A stretch of 64,000 nt of DNA from Myxococcales bacterium (GCA_013298625.1 JAAFIF010000036.1:1-64000); one strand, 5' to 3'. Counted from the first letter of the stretch, positions 43,424 to 52,677 are shown. Translations and numbers: made by a program. Notes: generated from the letters alone by a model not told the origin.

Positions 43424-44734
43424 CTACCGCGTCGTCTCCCCCTTCACGACGCGCCAGAAGTGACCGAGAAACTCGAGTTGAGCGTCCGACTCGACCCAAT
43501 ACCGCTCGACCGAGCGAGCGCGCTCGAGCGCGCCTGGGCCGCTTTCGCCGCGGTGAATGAGCCACGAGACGAGCACGGTTCCGGTGCGTCCGAGGCCAGC
43601 GCGGCAGTGGAGGCAGACCGGTTTGCCCTCGGCGATCCATCGGTCGATCGCTTCGCAGAGGTCGAGCGCCATGACGATCGACGGCGCCGCCATGTCAGGA
43701 AAAGGGCGGTACACGGACTCGATCCCCAATCGTGCAAGTTTTTCGCTGGGGGGCTTTGGCTCTTCGAGCGTGACGAGCACTTTGATGCCCAGTCGCGAGA
43801 GCGCCTCGAGCTCTTCGTCGACGTCGCCCAAGAGCCCTGGCCTCGCGCAGCCAGCGAGCTGATTGGCGACCAGCCAGCGAAAGCTCCGCGGTCCTTGCTC
43901 GTGCGCTGGCGCGACCTTGGCAGCCGCAGGAAGCGGCGGCGGCGGCGCGACGTCGTCCGCGAGGTCTTCGGGCTTCGCGTCCGGCGAATACGTGGGGCAC
44001 GAGCCGGTCTTCAAGAACTGCCGCGTGAGCTCGTGCTTGGGCGCCTCGAAGAATTGCCGCGCGGGCCCCGATTCGACCACGCGTCCGCTGGCGAGCAACA
44101 CTGCTTGATCCGCGACGGACTGCGCTTGGTCGATTCGATGCGTGACGAACAGCACCGCGCGCCGCTTCGCCTCGTCCCGCAGCTGCGCGAGCAGCGCGCT
44201 CGCCTCGGCTTCGTTGAGCCCCGTCGTCGGTTCGTCCACGAACAGCGCCAGCGGCTCGGGGACGCACGTGCGCGCGATCGCCACCCGTCGCTGCTCGGCC
44301 GCGCTGAGGTCGACCACCGGCGCGTCCAGCCGGCTCGCCAGGTGCCCGAGACCCGCGCGCTCGAGCGTCGCGATCGCGCGCTGCCGCTTCGCGCTTCCCA
44401 TCGGCAGCCCCGCGGGCTCGTGCGCGAGCACGTTGTCGAGGACCGTCCCGAGCATGAGCTTCGCGCTCTGCATCACCAGCGCTGGGCGATGCCCCTCGCG
44501 CATCGGCTCGCCGAGCAGCGTCGCCTGTCCCCACACCCGCAGCGATGGGTGCGCGTCGTTGATCCCCGCGAGCGTGCGCATCAGCGTCGACTTGCCGCCC
44601 CCGACCGGCCCGAACAGCGCGGTCAACGACCGCTGCGGAAGCTCGAACGACACCGACGCCAGGATGACTCGCGCGCCGAGCGACACCCCGAATCCGTCGA
44701 GTCGCAGCAACGGCGCTGCTGTTGTACTCGCCAC
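43424..44734 (-). CDS. ABC-transporter ATPase fused to a tyrosine/dual-specificity phosphatase
   Basis: 436 residues. AAAGGAG stands 5 bases before the GTG at 44734, which is therefore the preferred start (44740 is the frame limit). Residues 8-230 form an ABC ATPase: Walker A GPVGGGKST (42-50), a degenerate signature LSAAEQRRVAIAR (143-155), FVDEPTTGL with Walker B (166-167) and H-loop His199. It looks most like the PstB/phosphate and amino-acid transporter ATPases. A proline-rich linker (about 255-280) leads to a phosphatase domain with HCRAGLGRTG (Cys377) and the upstream PFPD (344-347) as general acid. No permease gene is next to it. Regulatory dephosphorylation of a transporter partner is one possibility. 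Confidence 0.85.
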   Translation of the reverse strand: MASTTAAPLLRLDGFGVSLGARVILASVSFELPQRSLTALFGPVGGGKSTLMRTLAGINDAHPSLRVWGQATLLGEPMREGHRPALVMQSAKLMLGTVLDNVLAHEPAGLPMGSAKRQRAIATLERAGLGHLASRLDAPVVDLSAAEQRRVAIARTCVPEPLALFVDEPTTGLNEAEASALLAQLRDEAKRRAVLFVTHRIDQAQSVADQAVLLASGRVVESGPARQFFEAPKHELTRQFLKTGSCPTYSPDAKPEDLADDVAPPPPLPAAAKVAPAHEQGPRSFRWLVANQLAGCARPGLLGDVDEELEALSRLGIKVLVTLEEPKPPSEKLARLGIESVYRPFPDMAAPSIVMALDLCEAIDRWIAEGKPVCLHCRAGLGRTGTVLVSWLIHRGESGPGALERARSVERYWVESDAQLEFLGHFWRVVKGETTR

Positions 44735-45133
44735 AGACACTCCTTTACTTGAATGCGCTGCGTCGCGCTACGAAGGACTCGGCAGCGCCGCTGGCCACAT
44801 TCTTCGCTCGCCCGCGCGCAGCGCTCGCCTGTGAAGGGAAGCGTATGTGCTTGCGCAACAAGGTCGGTCGAGCGTAAAAAATCAGTTTTGGTTTGACAAC
44901 ATAGGAGCCTGAAGCAGCATTCTCTGACCACGTGAACGCTGCGTCCGTTGTGCCCGCGATGGGCATCGAAGTTGCCCGAGCAGCGCGCGCGGTTGAAATC
45001 CACGCAAGCCCGGGGCGCGCATCGGCGCGATGGCCACGCTCGTCGCGGTCGTGTCGCTCGGCGCAGCAGCGCTCGCATGCAGGTCGCGCGGCGCTCGGGC
45101 ACCGGCGCAGATCGCCCTGAAGAGGTTCGTTCG
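44735..45133. other. Divergent promoter region
   Basis: No gene. On the minus strand TTGTCA (44894-44899) and TACGCT (44872-44877), 16 bp apart, could be a promoter for the ABC/phosphatase gene; on the plus strand TTGACA stands at 44893-44898 without a good -10. The AT-rich segment TAAAAAATCAGTTTTGG marks the divergent start point. Upstream of 45134 there is no strong ribosome binding site. Confidence 0.35.
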
Positions 45134-46252
45134 ATGGCTCGTCCGCTCGTGATCGTGCTCGGTGAGAACGCAGAGACCACCCGTGCGTTGGCGCATGCGT
45201 GGGCGGCGGAGATCTCGGAGCTCGAGATCGTCGCGGTCACCGACGCGCGCGCGATGTTGCAGGCGCTCTCGGCGCGCACGACCGCTGCGTTGGTCGTGTG
45301 CAGCGACGCCATCGTCGCGGCGACCGCGGCGCTCGGCGACGTGGCGCGGAGGTTTCCCTCGACCGCGGTGCTGGTGCTCGGCGGAGACGTCCCGAAGAGC
45401 GCGCTCTCTCGCCCCGCGGTGATGGTCTCGCTCGCGTCCGAAGACCACGACGCGGTGCTCTCGTTCTTGCGCGAAGACGTGCTGAAGGCCGCGCGCGGCT
45501 CGCTGAGCGGCGTGGCCCTCGCGAGCGTCCTGCAGGTGCTGCACTACGAGGGGCGCACCTGCGCGCTGCGCGTGCGCTCGCATCGGCGCAACGGCTCGCT
45601 GGTGATCCGCAACGGCGCGCTCGTCAACGCTTCGTACCGCGACCTCGCGCCGCAGCACGCCGCGCTCGAGCTGCTCTCGTGGAGCAACGCCGACGTGGTG
45701 TTCGAGCCCGCGCCGCCGTTCGCGACGCCTTCGATCACCGCGTCGCTTGATTTTCTGCTGCTCGAAGCGGCGCGGTTGCACGACGAGCAGTCGCTCACCG
45801 GCGCGAAGAGCGAGTCGATCTTTCCGACGGGTTCGTCGGTGTCGACCAGCGATTGGCGCTTGCCCGCGCTGCTGCGCGGCGACGCTGGACCGATGCTCGA
45901 CGAGGTCATCAAGATCCCGGGCGCGCGCATCGCAGAGCTGGTCGACACAGAGAACCGCTTGCTGCTCGGTCGCCGCGCGGCCGAGGGCGAGACGTTGATC
46001 GCGCCCGACCGCGTCGCGGCCATCGCGCGCGCCGTGTTCGACATGGTGGTCGACCAGGACATGAGCGACTGGATGGAGGAGATCGTCCTGAATTTCTCCA
46101 CGCGGTTTACCATTGTGCGGCCGCTGCGCGTGGCGCCGAGCCTCGTGCTGTGCGCCTCGTTCGCGCACAAGGGCATCACGCTCGGGCTCGCGAAGACCAT
46201 GGTCGCCCACGCGATCGAGAAGGCGACGGCGGGCAACAACACCGGGGCGTGA
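45134..46252 (+). CDS. DUF4388 protein with N-terminal receiver-like and C-terminal Roadblock-like parts
   Basis: 372 residues. The first 110 look like a receiver domain without a clear phosphoacceptor (RPLVIVLGENAETTRALAHAW, LVVCSDAIVAAT). The DUF4388 module follows at about 110-190 (GSLSGVALASVLQVLHYEGRTCALRVR). The end (LPALLRGDAGPMLDEVIKIPG ... LAKTMVAHAIEKATAG) resembles a Roadblock/LC7 module. It is divergent from the ABC/phosphatase gene and shares the Roadblock theme with the gene at 42720. Confidence 0.7.
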   Translation: MARPLVIVLGENAETTRALAHAWAAEISELEIVAVTDARAMLQALSARTTAALVVCSDAIVAATAALGDVARRFPSTAVLVLGGDVPKSALSRPAVMVSLASEDHDAVLSFLREDVLKAARGSLSGVALASVLQVLHYEGRTCALRVRSHRRNGSLVIRNGALVNASYRDLAPQHAALELLSWSNADVVFEPAPPFATPSITASLDFLLLEAARLHDEQSLTGAKSESIFPTGSSVSTSDWRLPALLRGDAGPMLDEVIKIPGARIAELVDTENRLLLGRRAAEGETLIAPDRVAAIARAVFDMVVDQDMSDWMEEIVLNFSTRFTIVRPLRVAPSLVLCASFAHKGITLGLAKTMVAHAIEKATAGNNTGA

Positions 46253-46274
46253 CGAGGGCGGTCGGCGTCGCCCT

Positions 46275-46919
46275 TCAGTCCGCGTCCCAGTCGGCCTGGT
46301 ACTTGTCAGCGTCGATGCCGTTGTCGATCAGCGGCTTGCGGTTGCGAGCGCGCGTGACCTTCGGGCTCGCGAGGATGAACCCGCGGATCACCTCTTCGCG
46401 CGACACGACCCGCGTGCGCGCCGCGAGCGCCTCGGCCTCGCGCGTCACGCGATACCTCGCCAGCGCCCTGAAGAGCGCCGGAACGGACTTGAGCAGCGCC
46501 TGCAACAGCGCCTCTGCGTCCTCGGTCCACGAGAGCTCTTTGGGCAGCGCCGGAACGAAGTCGTACTCGTCCTCGCTCAGCTCTCTCCACACGGTGATGA
46601 TGTTTCCGTCCGGGTCGCGCACAGAGCCAGCAAGCTCTTGCTGTGGTGTGCGCGTCGCCGGATAGAGCAGCGCGCAGCCGGTCTCGATCAGCGCGTCGAT
46701 CCCCGCTTCGACCTGCGGCGACTGGATGCGAACCGCCGCGCGAGCCTCGGGCTTTCGCGTCGCGAGCAGCCTGATCTTGATGGGCGTCGCCTCGAGGTCG
46801 GCGAACCCTTCTCCCCGCTGCACCACCGCGAACCCCAAGCACTTCTCGTAGATCGTGAGCGCCCGGTCGAGGTCGGTCACCGCGATGTCGACGTGCGACA
46901 AGCCGAAGAACTGCGCCAT
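46275..46919 (-). CDS. Glyoxalase (VOC) domain fused to a PCP_red-like domain
   Basis: 214 residues from the ATG at 46919. Residues 1-115 have the VOC fold: FFGLSHVDIAVTDLDRALTIYEKCLGF, and SVRDPDGNIITVWREL. From about 135 the sequence SWTEDAEALLQALLKSVPALFRALARYRVTREAEALAARTRVVSREEVIRG resembles the PCP_red domain, found at the C-terminus of protochlorophyllide reductase subunits and small stand-alone proteins. The combination is unusual. The VOC part has His at position 10 for metal binding but the other ligands are not all visible. Confidence 0.7.
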   Translation of the reverse strand: MAQFFGLSHVDIAVTDLDRALTIYEKCLGFAVVQRGEGFADLEATPIKIRLLATRKPEARAAVRIQSPQVEAGIDALIETGCALLYPATRTPQQELAGSVRDPDGNIITVWRELSEDEYDFVPALPKELSWTEDAEALLQALLKSVPALFRALARYRVTREAEALAARTRVVSREEVIRGFILASPKVTRARNRKPLIDNGIDADKYQADWDAD

Positions 46920-46993
46920 GCTGCGGCGCACCGTACATCGGTTCGCTGCAGCCACGGCGATATTGAGTACGATGGCTCCCAACGAGGTGAGCG

Positions 46994-49645
46994 ATGAGGT
47001 TGTCGTTGGTGAGGTCCTATGGAGGGCTGATCGTCGGTTCGCTGCTGTGTGTCGCCGGCTGTTCGTCGGAGCCGATGCCCGCGCCCGACGCCGCGATCGA
47101 CAGCGGCTCGGGCATGGACGCGAGCGTCGTCGACACAGGCGTCGCTGACACGGGCGTCCCGAGCGACACGGGCGTGATGGACGACCGCGCCGCGCCGCCG
47201 ACGGACACCGGCGTCGTCGCGGACAGCCGTGCGGACGTGAGCGCAGACGGCCCTGTCGCGCGCTGCGCTCCCGGCGTCGACAGCGATGGTGACGGGCTCA
47301 CCAACGAGGCCGAGTGCGCGGCGATGACCGACCCGTACAACCCCGACTCGGACATGGACGGGCTCTCGGACGGCGCCGAAGCGCGGTATCCGCGCGTGTG
47401 CGTGGCCACGATGCCAGCGATGCAGCGCCGGCCGCCGGTCGCTTGCTCAGCGATGGCGCCGTGCATGGCGGGCGAGCGCTGTCGCGGGTTGGACCCGACC
47501 GCGCGCGACAGTGATGGCGACGGCGTCTCGGATTTCGAAGAGGACCCCGACGCAAACGCGACCATCGAGACGAGCCGCGGAGAGACCGACCCGCGCCTGG
47601 TCGACACCAACGGCGACGGCGTCAACGACGGGATGAGCGGCATCGCGATCTGTCGCTCGTCGGGGCTCGCGACGCTCGTGCAGGGCGGGATCCCCGCGGG
47701 ACCGACGCAGCTCGGCTACGCGCCGACCTGGAGAAACTCTGGCCGCGTGACAGGAACGATGATGCGCGGCGGCATCGCGCTCGAGGACCCGGCGGCGGGC
47801 GTCGCGGCGTTCGCGGCGGTGCTTCCTGCGATGGGCGACATCGTCGCGGAGTCTGCGCGCATCGAGCGCGTGGTGACCACAGCGCTCGGCGCGGGCGTGA
47901 GCCCTGTGCTCGTGGGCCGCGGTCTCACGACGCACGAGATGAACCCCGCCGTCACGAGCACGTACCGCGTCGCGCGCATGACCAACGCGAGCGCGCTGCG
48001 CGACTCGGTGATCAACCCGCTCGTCGGCGCTGCGGCGCCGCCGGCGATGCCCGCGGTGGGCGCGTCGACCGAGTTCTACGTGGACATCACCACGGTGCGC
48101 AGGACCATGGGCGCCTCCGCAGGCAGCGACGACGTGATCGTCGCGGTCTCTCCGCGCGCGAGCTACGACAACGCGGCGATGGCGACGGCGACGCGCGCGA
48201 TCGACCTGGTCAACACCACGGCGGTCGCGCAGAGCGACAAGGGCCTCGGGTTCAACTGCCAGACCTTCGTCGCGGGCGGGCCGCCGCAGGTGGACTTCTT
48301 GTGGACCGTCGACACGTCGGTCTCGATGGACCCGCACCAGCAGCGGATCGGCAACACGGCGTCGCTGTTCTTCACGAACATGGCCGCGGCGGGCGTTGAT
48401 TTTCGCGTGCTGGTGCTGTCTGCCGAAGGCGAGCGCGGCTTCAATTTCACCGCGAACAACGCGGTGTGGGTCGCGGGCTCGACCGCGGGCGGCGCCAACC
48501 AGCTCGCGTATCGCGTGACGGTGGATCCGTACGCGGCGATGGCGGCGGACACGCTCGCGCCGTACCCCACGACGTCAGGAAATTTTCAGGTTCAAATCGG
48601 CGAAGAGCCCATCGCCTCCGCGGTGCGCGCGCACCTCTCGCTCGGGCCGATGGCGCCGGCGACGACCCACGCGAGCTGGCGCTTGCGGCCGCGCGCGCTG
48701 GTGGCGGCGTTCTTCGTCGCCGACGAGACCGGCAACAACGATGACGCTCGATACTTCGCGATGGATCAGCCGCGCTGGGGCGCGACGTACGCCGCGCGCC
48801 TCGCGAGCGCGACCAATTATTTTCGCATGAACAACATCCTGACGTTCGGGATGGTGAACACGCCAGACCCCGCGGTGATGTGCGCGCCGGCGACGTCGGC
48901 GGACATGCGCCGGTGCGTGATCGTTCAGAACGGCGGGGCGTACTTGGACATCGCGCGCGCGACGGACGCCGACGCCACGGCGGCGATGGCGCGCATCGTC
49001 TCAGCGGTCGCTGGCGCGGCGAGCCCGTATCGACTCACGCGCGCGCCCATCACGTCGACCATCAAAGTGCGCGTGCGAGGGATGGACGTCCCGCGCTCGC
49101 GCGCGAACGGCTTCGACTACGACTCCGTCGCCAACTCGATCGTGTTCTACGGCGCGATGTATCGCCCGAACATGGGCGACGAGGTCGTCGTGTCGTATCG
49201 ACTGTGGCAGCCGTGCCCCTCGCGCGGCGCGACGTGCCGCACCGACTCGGAGTGCTGCTTGCCCTTCGTCTGCAACGCCGGTCGCTGCGACACGCCGTGC
49301 GTCAACCTCAACGGGACGTGCGTCGAGAACGCCGACTGCTGCGGCGCGAACATCTGCGTGACGGGGCGATGCGTTCCGCCCACGACGTGCAGGCCTGCGG
49401 GCGACGTGTGCATGCGCAACGAGGACTGCTGCGCGCCCAACTCGTGCTCGGCGGGCCGATGCACGCCGCCGCCGCCGTGCCGACCGCAAGGCGACGTGTG
49501 CACGAGCAGCAACGACTGCTGCGATCGCAACTGCGTCGGCGGCCGCTGCGCTCCTCCGCCGTGTCGAACGGTCGGTCAGAGCTGCAGCACCGCCTCCGAC
49601 TGCTGCGACCGCAACTGCATCGGAAACGTCTGCGCCCCCGGCTGA
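46994..49645 (+). CDS. Large lipoprotein: thrombospondin-type Ca repeats, vWA domain, knottin-like repeats
   Basis: 883 residues. The signal peptide ends in VAGC (Cys23). Asp/Val/Gly linker repeats (DTGVADTGVPSDTGVM) follow. At about 95-215 there are thrombospondin type-3-like calcium repeats (VDSDGDGLTNE, DSDMDGLSDGAE, RDSDGDGVSDFEEDPD, DTNGDGVNDG). A vWA domain with the MIDAS DTSVS begins near residue 437. The last 150 residues contain five cysteine modules of the form C..C..DCC...C....C, such as CVENADCCGANICVTGRC. The plan is that of a Ca-dependent surface adhesin. Confidence 0.85.
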   Translation: MRLSLVRSYGGLIVGSLLCVAGCSSEPMPAPDAAIDSGSGMDASVVDTGVADTGVPSDTGVMDDRAAPPTDTGVVADSRADVSADGPVARCAPGVDSDGDGLTNEAECAAMTDPYNPDSDMDGLSDGAEARYPRVCVATMPAMQRRPPVACSAMAPCMAGERCRGLDPTARDSDGDGVSDFEEDPDANATIETSRGETDPRLVDTNGDGVNDGMSGIAICRSSGLATLVQGGIPAGPTQLGYAPTWRNSGRVTGTMMRGGIALEDPAAGVAAFAAVLPAMGDIVAESARIERVVTTALGAGVSPVLVGRGLTTHEMNPAVTSTYRVARMTNASALRDSVINPLVGAAAPPAMPAVGASTEFYVDITTVRRTMGASAGSDDVIVAVSPRASYDNAAMATATRAIDLVNTTAVAQSDKGLGFNCQTFVAGGPPQVDFLWTVDTSVSMDPHQQRIGNTASLFFTNMAAAGVDFRVLVLSAEGERGFNFTANNAVWVAGSTAGGANQLAYRVTVDPYAAMAADTLAPYPTTSGNFQVQIGEEPIASAVRAHLSLGPMAPATTHASWRLRPRALVAAFFVADETGNNDDARYFAMDQPRWGATYAARLASATNYFRMNNILTFGMVNTPDPAVMCAPATSADMRRCVIVQNGGAYLDIARATDADATAAMARIVSAVAGAASPYRLTRAPITSTIKVRVRGMDVPRSRANGFDYDSVANSIVFYGAMYRPNMGDEVVVSYRLWQPCPSRGATCRTDSECCLPFVCNAGRCDTPCVNLNGTCVENADCCGANICVTGRCVPPTTCRPAGDVCMRNEDCCAPNSCSAGRCTPPPPCRPQGDVCTSSNDCCDRNCVGGRCAPPPCRTVGQSCSTASDCCDRNCIGNVCAPG

Positions 49646-49666
49646 TCCCCTCCCGCCGCCGCGCGC

Positions 49667-50107
49667 TTACTGCGCGCGGTTGACGACCTGCTGAAACACG
49701 ACGTTGGTCGAGGGCGATCCGACGTTGGCGTCAGCTTCGGCCGTGATCTGCAGCTCGAACGTCGTCTCGGGGACGGTGGTGTCCCGAAGATCTCCGGTGC
49801 GATTGCCGTCGTTGTACGACAGGCTGCCGACGCGCGACCACGCGACGCTCGAATTGCGGCGCTGCCACACCATGAAGACCGTCCCGTTGGTGACGAGGCG
49901 CGAGGCCGGCGCGAGGTTGGACGCGCGGATCTCGAGGCGGGTGTTGTTCTGCCCGCTGTTGACGTTGGCGATCACCTCGGCGTCCGAGCCGGGCGCGCGC
50001 TGGGTGCTCTGCACCTGGTAGCGAAGCGGACCGCCACAGGCCGAGAGAAGAGCGACGAGCGCTGCAGCCGAGAGTGAGCGAGTGATCGCAGAGCGAGATT
50101 GCTTCAT
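49667..50107 (-). CDS. Small lipoprotein with a beta-sandwich-like domain
   Basis: 146 residues. A signal peptide with LLSAC lipobox (Cys about 24) is followed by a predicted beta-rich domain (NNTRLEIRASNLAPASRLVTNGTVFMVWQRR, GSLSYNDGN, TTFELQITAEAD). No known family. It converges with the adhesin-like gene (21 bp between stops). Confidence 0.65.
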   Translation of the reverse strand: MKQSRSAITRSLSAAALVALLSACGGPLRYQVQSTQRAPGSDAEVIANVNSGQNNTRLEIRASNLAPASRLVTNGTVFMVWQRRNSSVAWSRVGSLSYNDGNRTGDLRDTTVPETTFELQITAEADANVGSPSTNVVFQQVVNRAQ

Positions 50108-50212
50108 GACGCCTCCTGTTCAAGTGCGCGAGCGGCGCGCGATCCGTACGAAATTCGTATCCCCTGCGGTAACACGGCCGCGTCCGCGTCGTCGAGGGTG
50201 TTGACAGCCTGC

Positions 50213-50229
50213 GTGTGCGGCGCGCACAC
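50213..50229. other. Short hairpin directly upstream of a start codon
   Basis: GTGTGCG-GCG-CGCACAC, a perfect 7-bp stem ending 8 bp before the GTG start at 50238. Its position in the ribosome-binding region could lower translation of the downstream gene. TTGACA stands at 50201, but no matching -10 element is seen. Confidence 0.35.
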
Positions 50230-50237
50230 ACCGTGGC

Positions 50238-51452
50238 GTGCGCGTCTCGTGCTTCGCCATCAGCGCTGCGTGCGCGCTCTTCGTGAGCGCCGCAGGGGCC
50301 CACCCGCTCTGGCACGGCCGGAGGCTCTCGGCCCGCGTCGAGGGGCCGGTCGTCGAATCGCCCAGCGCGCTCGTGATCGAAGACGAGCTCGTCGTGATTC
50401 GCTGCAGGACCGAGGGCGCGCTCTTGCGCTGCTCGCTCGAGGCGACGCTGCAGGTGCGCAACGATACCGCCCGCGCGCAGAGCGAGCGCTGGGTGTTTTA
50501 TGGAGCGCGCGCGACGGCGTTTTCTCTTGGATCAGCGCGAGAGGCTGGTGTCTCTGTCGCGCAGGGCGACGAGCGGGACCTCGATCGCGCGCTGCGCCGC
50601 GCGGAAGGATTCTCGCCCGATGAAGCAGGGTGGGCCGCGTGGGAGCAGGGATTTCCACGGTTGCAGCGGAGTCGCCTGGGGATTGATTTGTTGCCTGGCG
50701 AGAGAACGACGGTGCGCGTTCGCGCCGAGCTCGCGCCATCTCGACGATTCGAGGCGCCGGTGGCGCAGTTCGACGGGATCACCGCGCGGCACCCGCTGCT
50801 CTCGCCGCGGCGCCCTCTCAATGTGTTCGACATCGATTGGCTCTGCTCGTGGTCCGGTGACGGTCCGCCCGTCGAGCGATCGCGCTTCGACGTGGCTCTG
50901 CCCGACGGCTGGCGCGTCGAGCTCAGCGCGGTCGCGCCTGGGCGAGACGCGGGAGACCCGCTCGATTTGCAGATGATCAGCGCTCCTTCGGGCAGGGCTT
51001 CGATCGCGTCTGTCGATCCGCGCGCGCTGCGGGCGGCGCGGGTCGCGCTCACGTTCATCGGCCCGACGCCGGTGTTTCGTGGGGGTGGGCCCGTGCTGTC
51101 CGCGGGCTTCGCGATCGACCGTGGGACGCCGCGCGCCCTCGTGCGCGCGGGATACGAGTTCGGGCTCGGCCGCTTCGTGCTTTGGGAGAACGCGATCGAG
51201 AGCAATTTTGCAGACAGCGTGACGTTGTCGTCCGTGATTCAGCTGTCGAGCCCGTGGGTGGTGTCGCTGCCGTGGCTGCTGCCCGCGTCGATCGGCGCAG
51301 GCGTGGCGTGGCGGCTGCCGACGCTCGAGCCCGCGCTGCGATTGCAAGCAGGTCTGCAGTTTTTGGGCGTAGGCCTCGTCGCGCACGGCGACGTCGTCGC
51401 AGACCGCGGGCCGCTTCGCGAGTGGGGCCTCGCCGTCCGAGGTTCGCTGTGA
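50238..51452 (+). CDS. Exported protein of unknown function
   Basis: 404 residues from a GTG. A signal peptide (AISAACALFVSAAGA) precedes a predicted beta-rich body with an internal pattern like an N-terminal sandwich domain (ALVIEDELVVIRCRTEGALLRCSLEATLQVRND) and C-terminal hydrophobic strands (NFADSVTLSSVIQLSSPWVVSLPWLLPASIGAGVAWRLPTLEPALRLQAGLQFLG) that resemble the last strands of an outer-membrane barrel. I cannot name the family. It is followed by another exported protein. Confidence 0.65.
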   Translation: MRVSCFAISAACALFVSAAGAHPLWHGRRLSARVEGPVVESPSALVIEDELVVIRCRTEGALLRCSLEATLQVRNDTARAQSERWVFYGARATAFSLGSAREAGVSVAQGDERDLDRALRRAEGFSPDEAGWAAWEQGFPRLQRSRLGIDLLPGERTTVRVRAELAPSRRFEAPVAQFDGITARHPLLSPRRPLNVFDIDWLCSWSGDGPPVERSRFDVALPDGWRVELSAVAPGRDAGDPLDLQMISAPSGRASIASVDPRALRAARVALTFIGPTPVFRGGGPVLSAGFAIDRGTPRALVRAGYEFGLGRFVLWENAIESNFADSVTLSSVIQLSSPWVVSLPWLLPASIGAGVAWRLPTLEPALRLQAGLQFLGVGLVAHGDVVADRGPLREWGLAVRGSL

Positions 51453-51550
51453 ATCCATCGCCGCCGTCGCTGGAGGTGTCGCGGCCTTCGTGCTATCCGA
51501 GATGCCGCGCGCACGAAGAATCGCCGCGCGCAGATCGAAGGGGTCATCGA

Positions 51551-52360
51551 ATGAGTCGTGTTGTGCGTGGGTGCTTTGCTCGTGCGTTGTGCGCGCTCTC
51601 GATCGTGGCGAGCGCCAGTCGCGCAGCGCAAGCGCAGTCGCAGGAGGTGCCGCCTCCGCCGCCGCCCGAGCTGCAACCTGCGCAGCCCCAGCCCGGGCCG
51701 ACGAGCGTGAGCGTTCGTCCAGTGGACGCACAGCCCGGCGCGTTCGCCTCGATGCGCGTCGACGCTGCGCCGCAGCAGCGCGTGGTGCTGCAGCTCGACT
51801 CGCACATGCCAGCGCTGCCGATCTTTCGCAGCGGCGCCGGAGGCGTGCAGCGGCTCTGCGTGACGCCGTGCGCGCTGCAGGTCGCGCCGGGGCCGTTCGA
51901 CTTTTCGACCGACGCGGCGGGCCGCGATCTTCGGGTGATCAACGTGCCTGCCTCGGGTCTGCAGATGTACGTCGACGCCGAGGCCGCCGGCGGGATCGCC
52001 GCGCAGCGCGTCGACGGCCGCGCTGTGACGGGCAATCAGACGGTTTCGTACGATGGGCAGGGGCGAGACGTTGGGATCGCGCTGATCATCACGGGCGGCG
52101 CGGTCAGCGTCCCGTCTCTGATCGCGGGACCGGCGTATCTGGTCACGTTCGCGGGCGTGGGGCGCGCGGTCGGCAGCGGGGGAGATTCGTTCTTGTTCTA
52201 CGCGGGCGTGGGCTTCACGACGCTCGGTCTGGTCGGCGCGGGCGTGGCGGGGCTCGGGTTTTATTTCACCCAGCAGGGCACTCGGCGCGTCGCCCCGCGC
52301 GCAGCCACTGCAGCCGTCGTCCCGACGCCGACGGGCGTCGCAGTGGCCGGCGTGTTCTGA
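51551..52360 (+). CDS. Exported protein with two membrane segments
   Basis: 269 residues from the ATG at 51551; the frame is open to 51182 but without support. A signal peptide (ALCALSIVASASRAAQAQ) is followed by a Pro-rich linker, a PEGA-like beta region with a CVTPC pair, and two hydrophobic segments (GPAYLVTFAGVGRAV, FLFYAGVGFTTLGLVGAGVAGLGFYF). No family recognised. Confidence 0.6.
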   Translation: MSRVVRGCFARALCALSIVASASRAAQAQSQEVPPPPPPELQPAQPQPGPTSVSVRPVDAQPGAFASMRVDAAPQQRVVLQLDSHMPALPIFRSGAGGVQRLCVTPCALQVAPGPFDFSTDAAGRDLRVINVPASGLQMYVDAEAAGGIAAQRVDGRAVTGNQTVSYDGQGRDVGIALIITGGAVSVPSLIAGPAYLVTFAGVGRAVGSGGDSFLFYAGVGFTTLGLVGAGVAGLGFYFTQQGTRRVAPRAATAAVVPTPTGVAVAGVF

Positions 52361-52677
52361 ACTCCGCTCCGAGGATCTCTTGCATTAGGTAACTGTACTT
52401 GTCGGTCGGGGGCCTCGGATTCATCGGAATTTCAATGGCCGCTTTGCAGTGAACAGCGCGCACGTCGCTGGGAGCCGCGAGTGCGATACGGCGCGTCGGC
52501 GCCGGCATTTCGAGCTCGACTCGAGGCACGCGTGGGGCGCGGGGCGCTGTCTTGACGGTCCCAGGGGATCGGGATAGACACTGGCGCTCGGATGCGAGAG
52601 GGAAGATTTGCCGTGGCCGAGCCGCGAGAAACGCGTGGCTCGGCGCGATGGCGACCGCATCCAACGGAGAAGCTTCG
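52361..52677. other. Intergenic region upstream of the lipoprotein cassette
   Basis: No gene. It holds the candidate promoter at 52552-52580 and about 100 bp of leader before the lipoprotein gene at 52678. An inverted GC-rich segment (GCGCGTCGGCGCCGGC near 52495) may help end upstream transcription. Confidence 0.45.
52552..52580 (+). promoter_or_regulatory. Candidate sigma-70-type promoter
   Basis: TTGACG and TAGACA are 17 bp apart (52552-52557 and 52575-52580), close to the usual spacing and consensus at the -35. It would start transcription near 52587, about 90 bp before the first lipoprotein gene. Not tested. Confidence 0.4.

Noticed and set aside
45162..46665. Frames overlapping the DUF4388-Roadblock gene on the same strand
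   Set aside because: They are shifted frames with Arg-rich composition and no domain.
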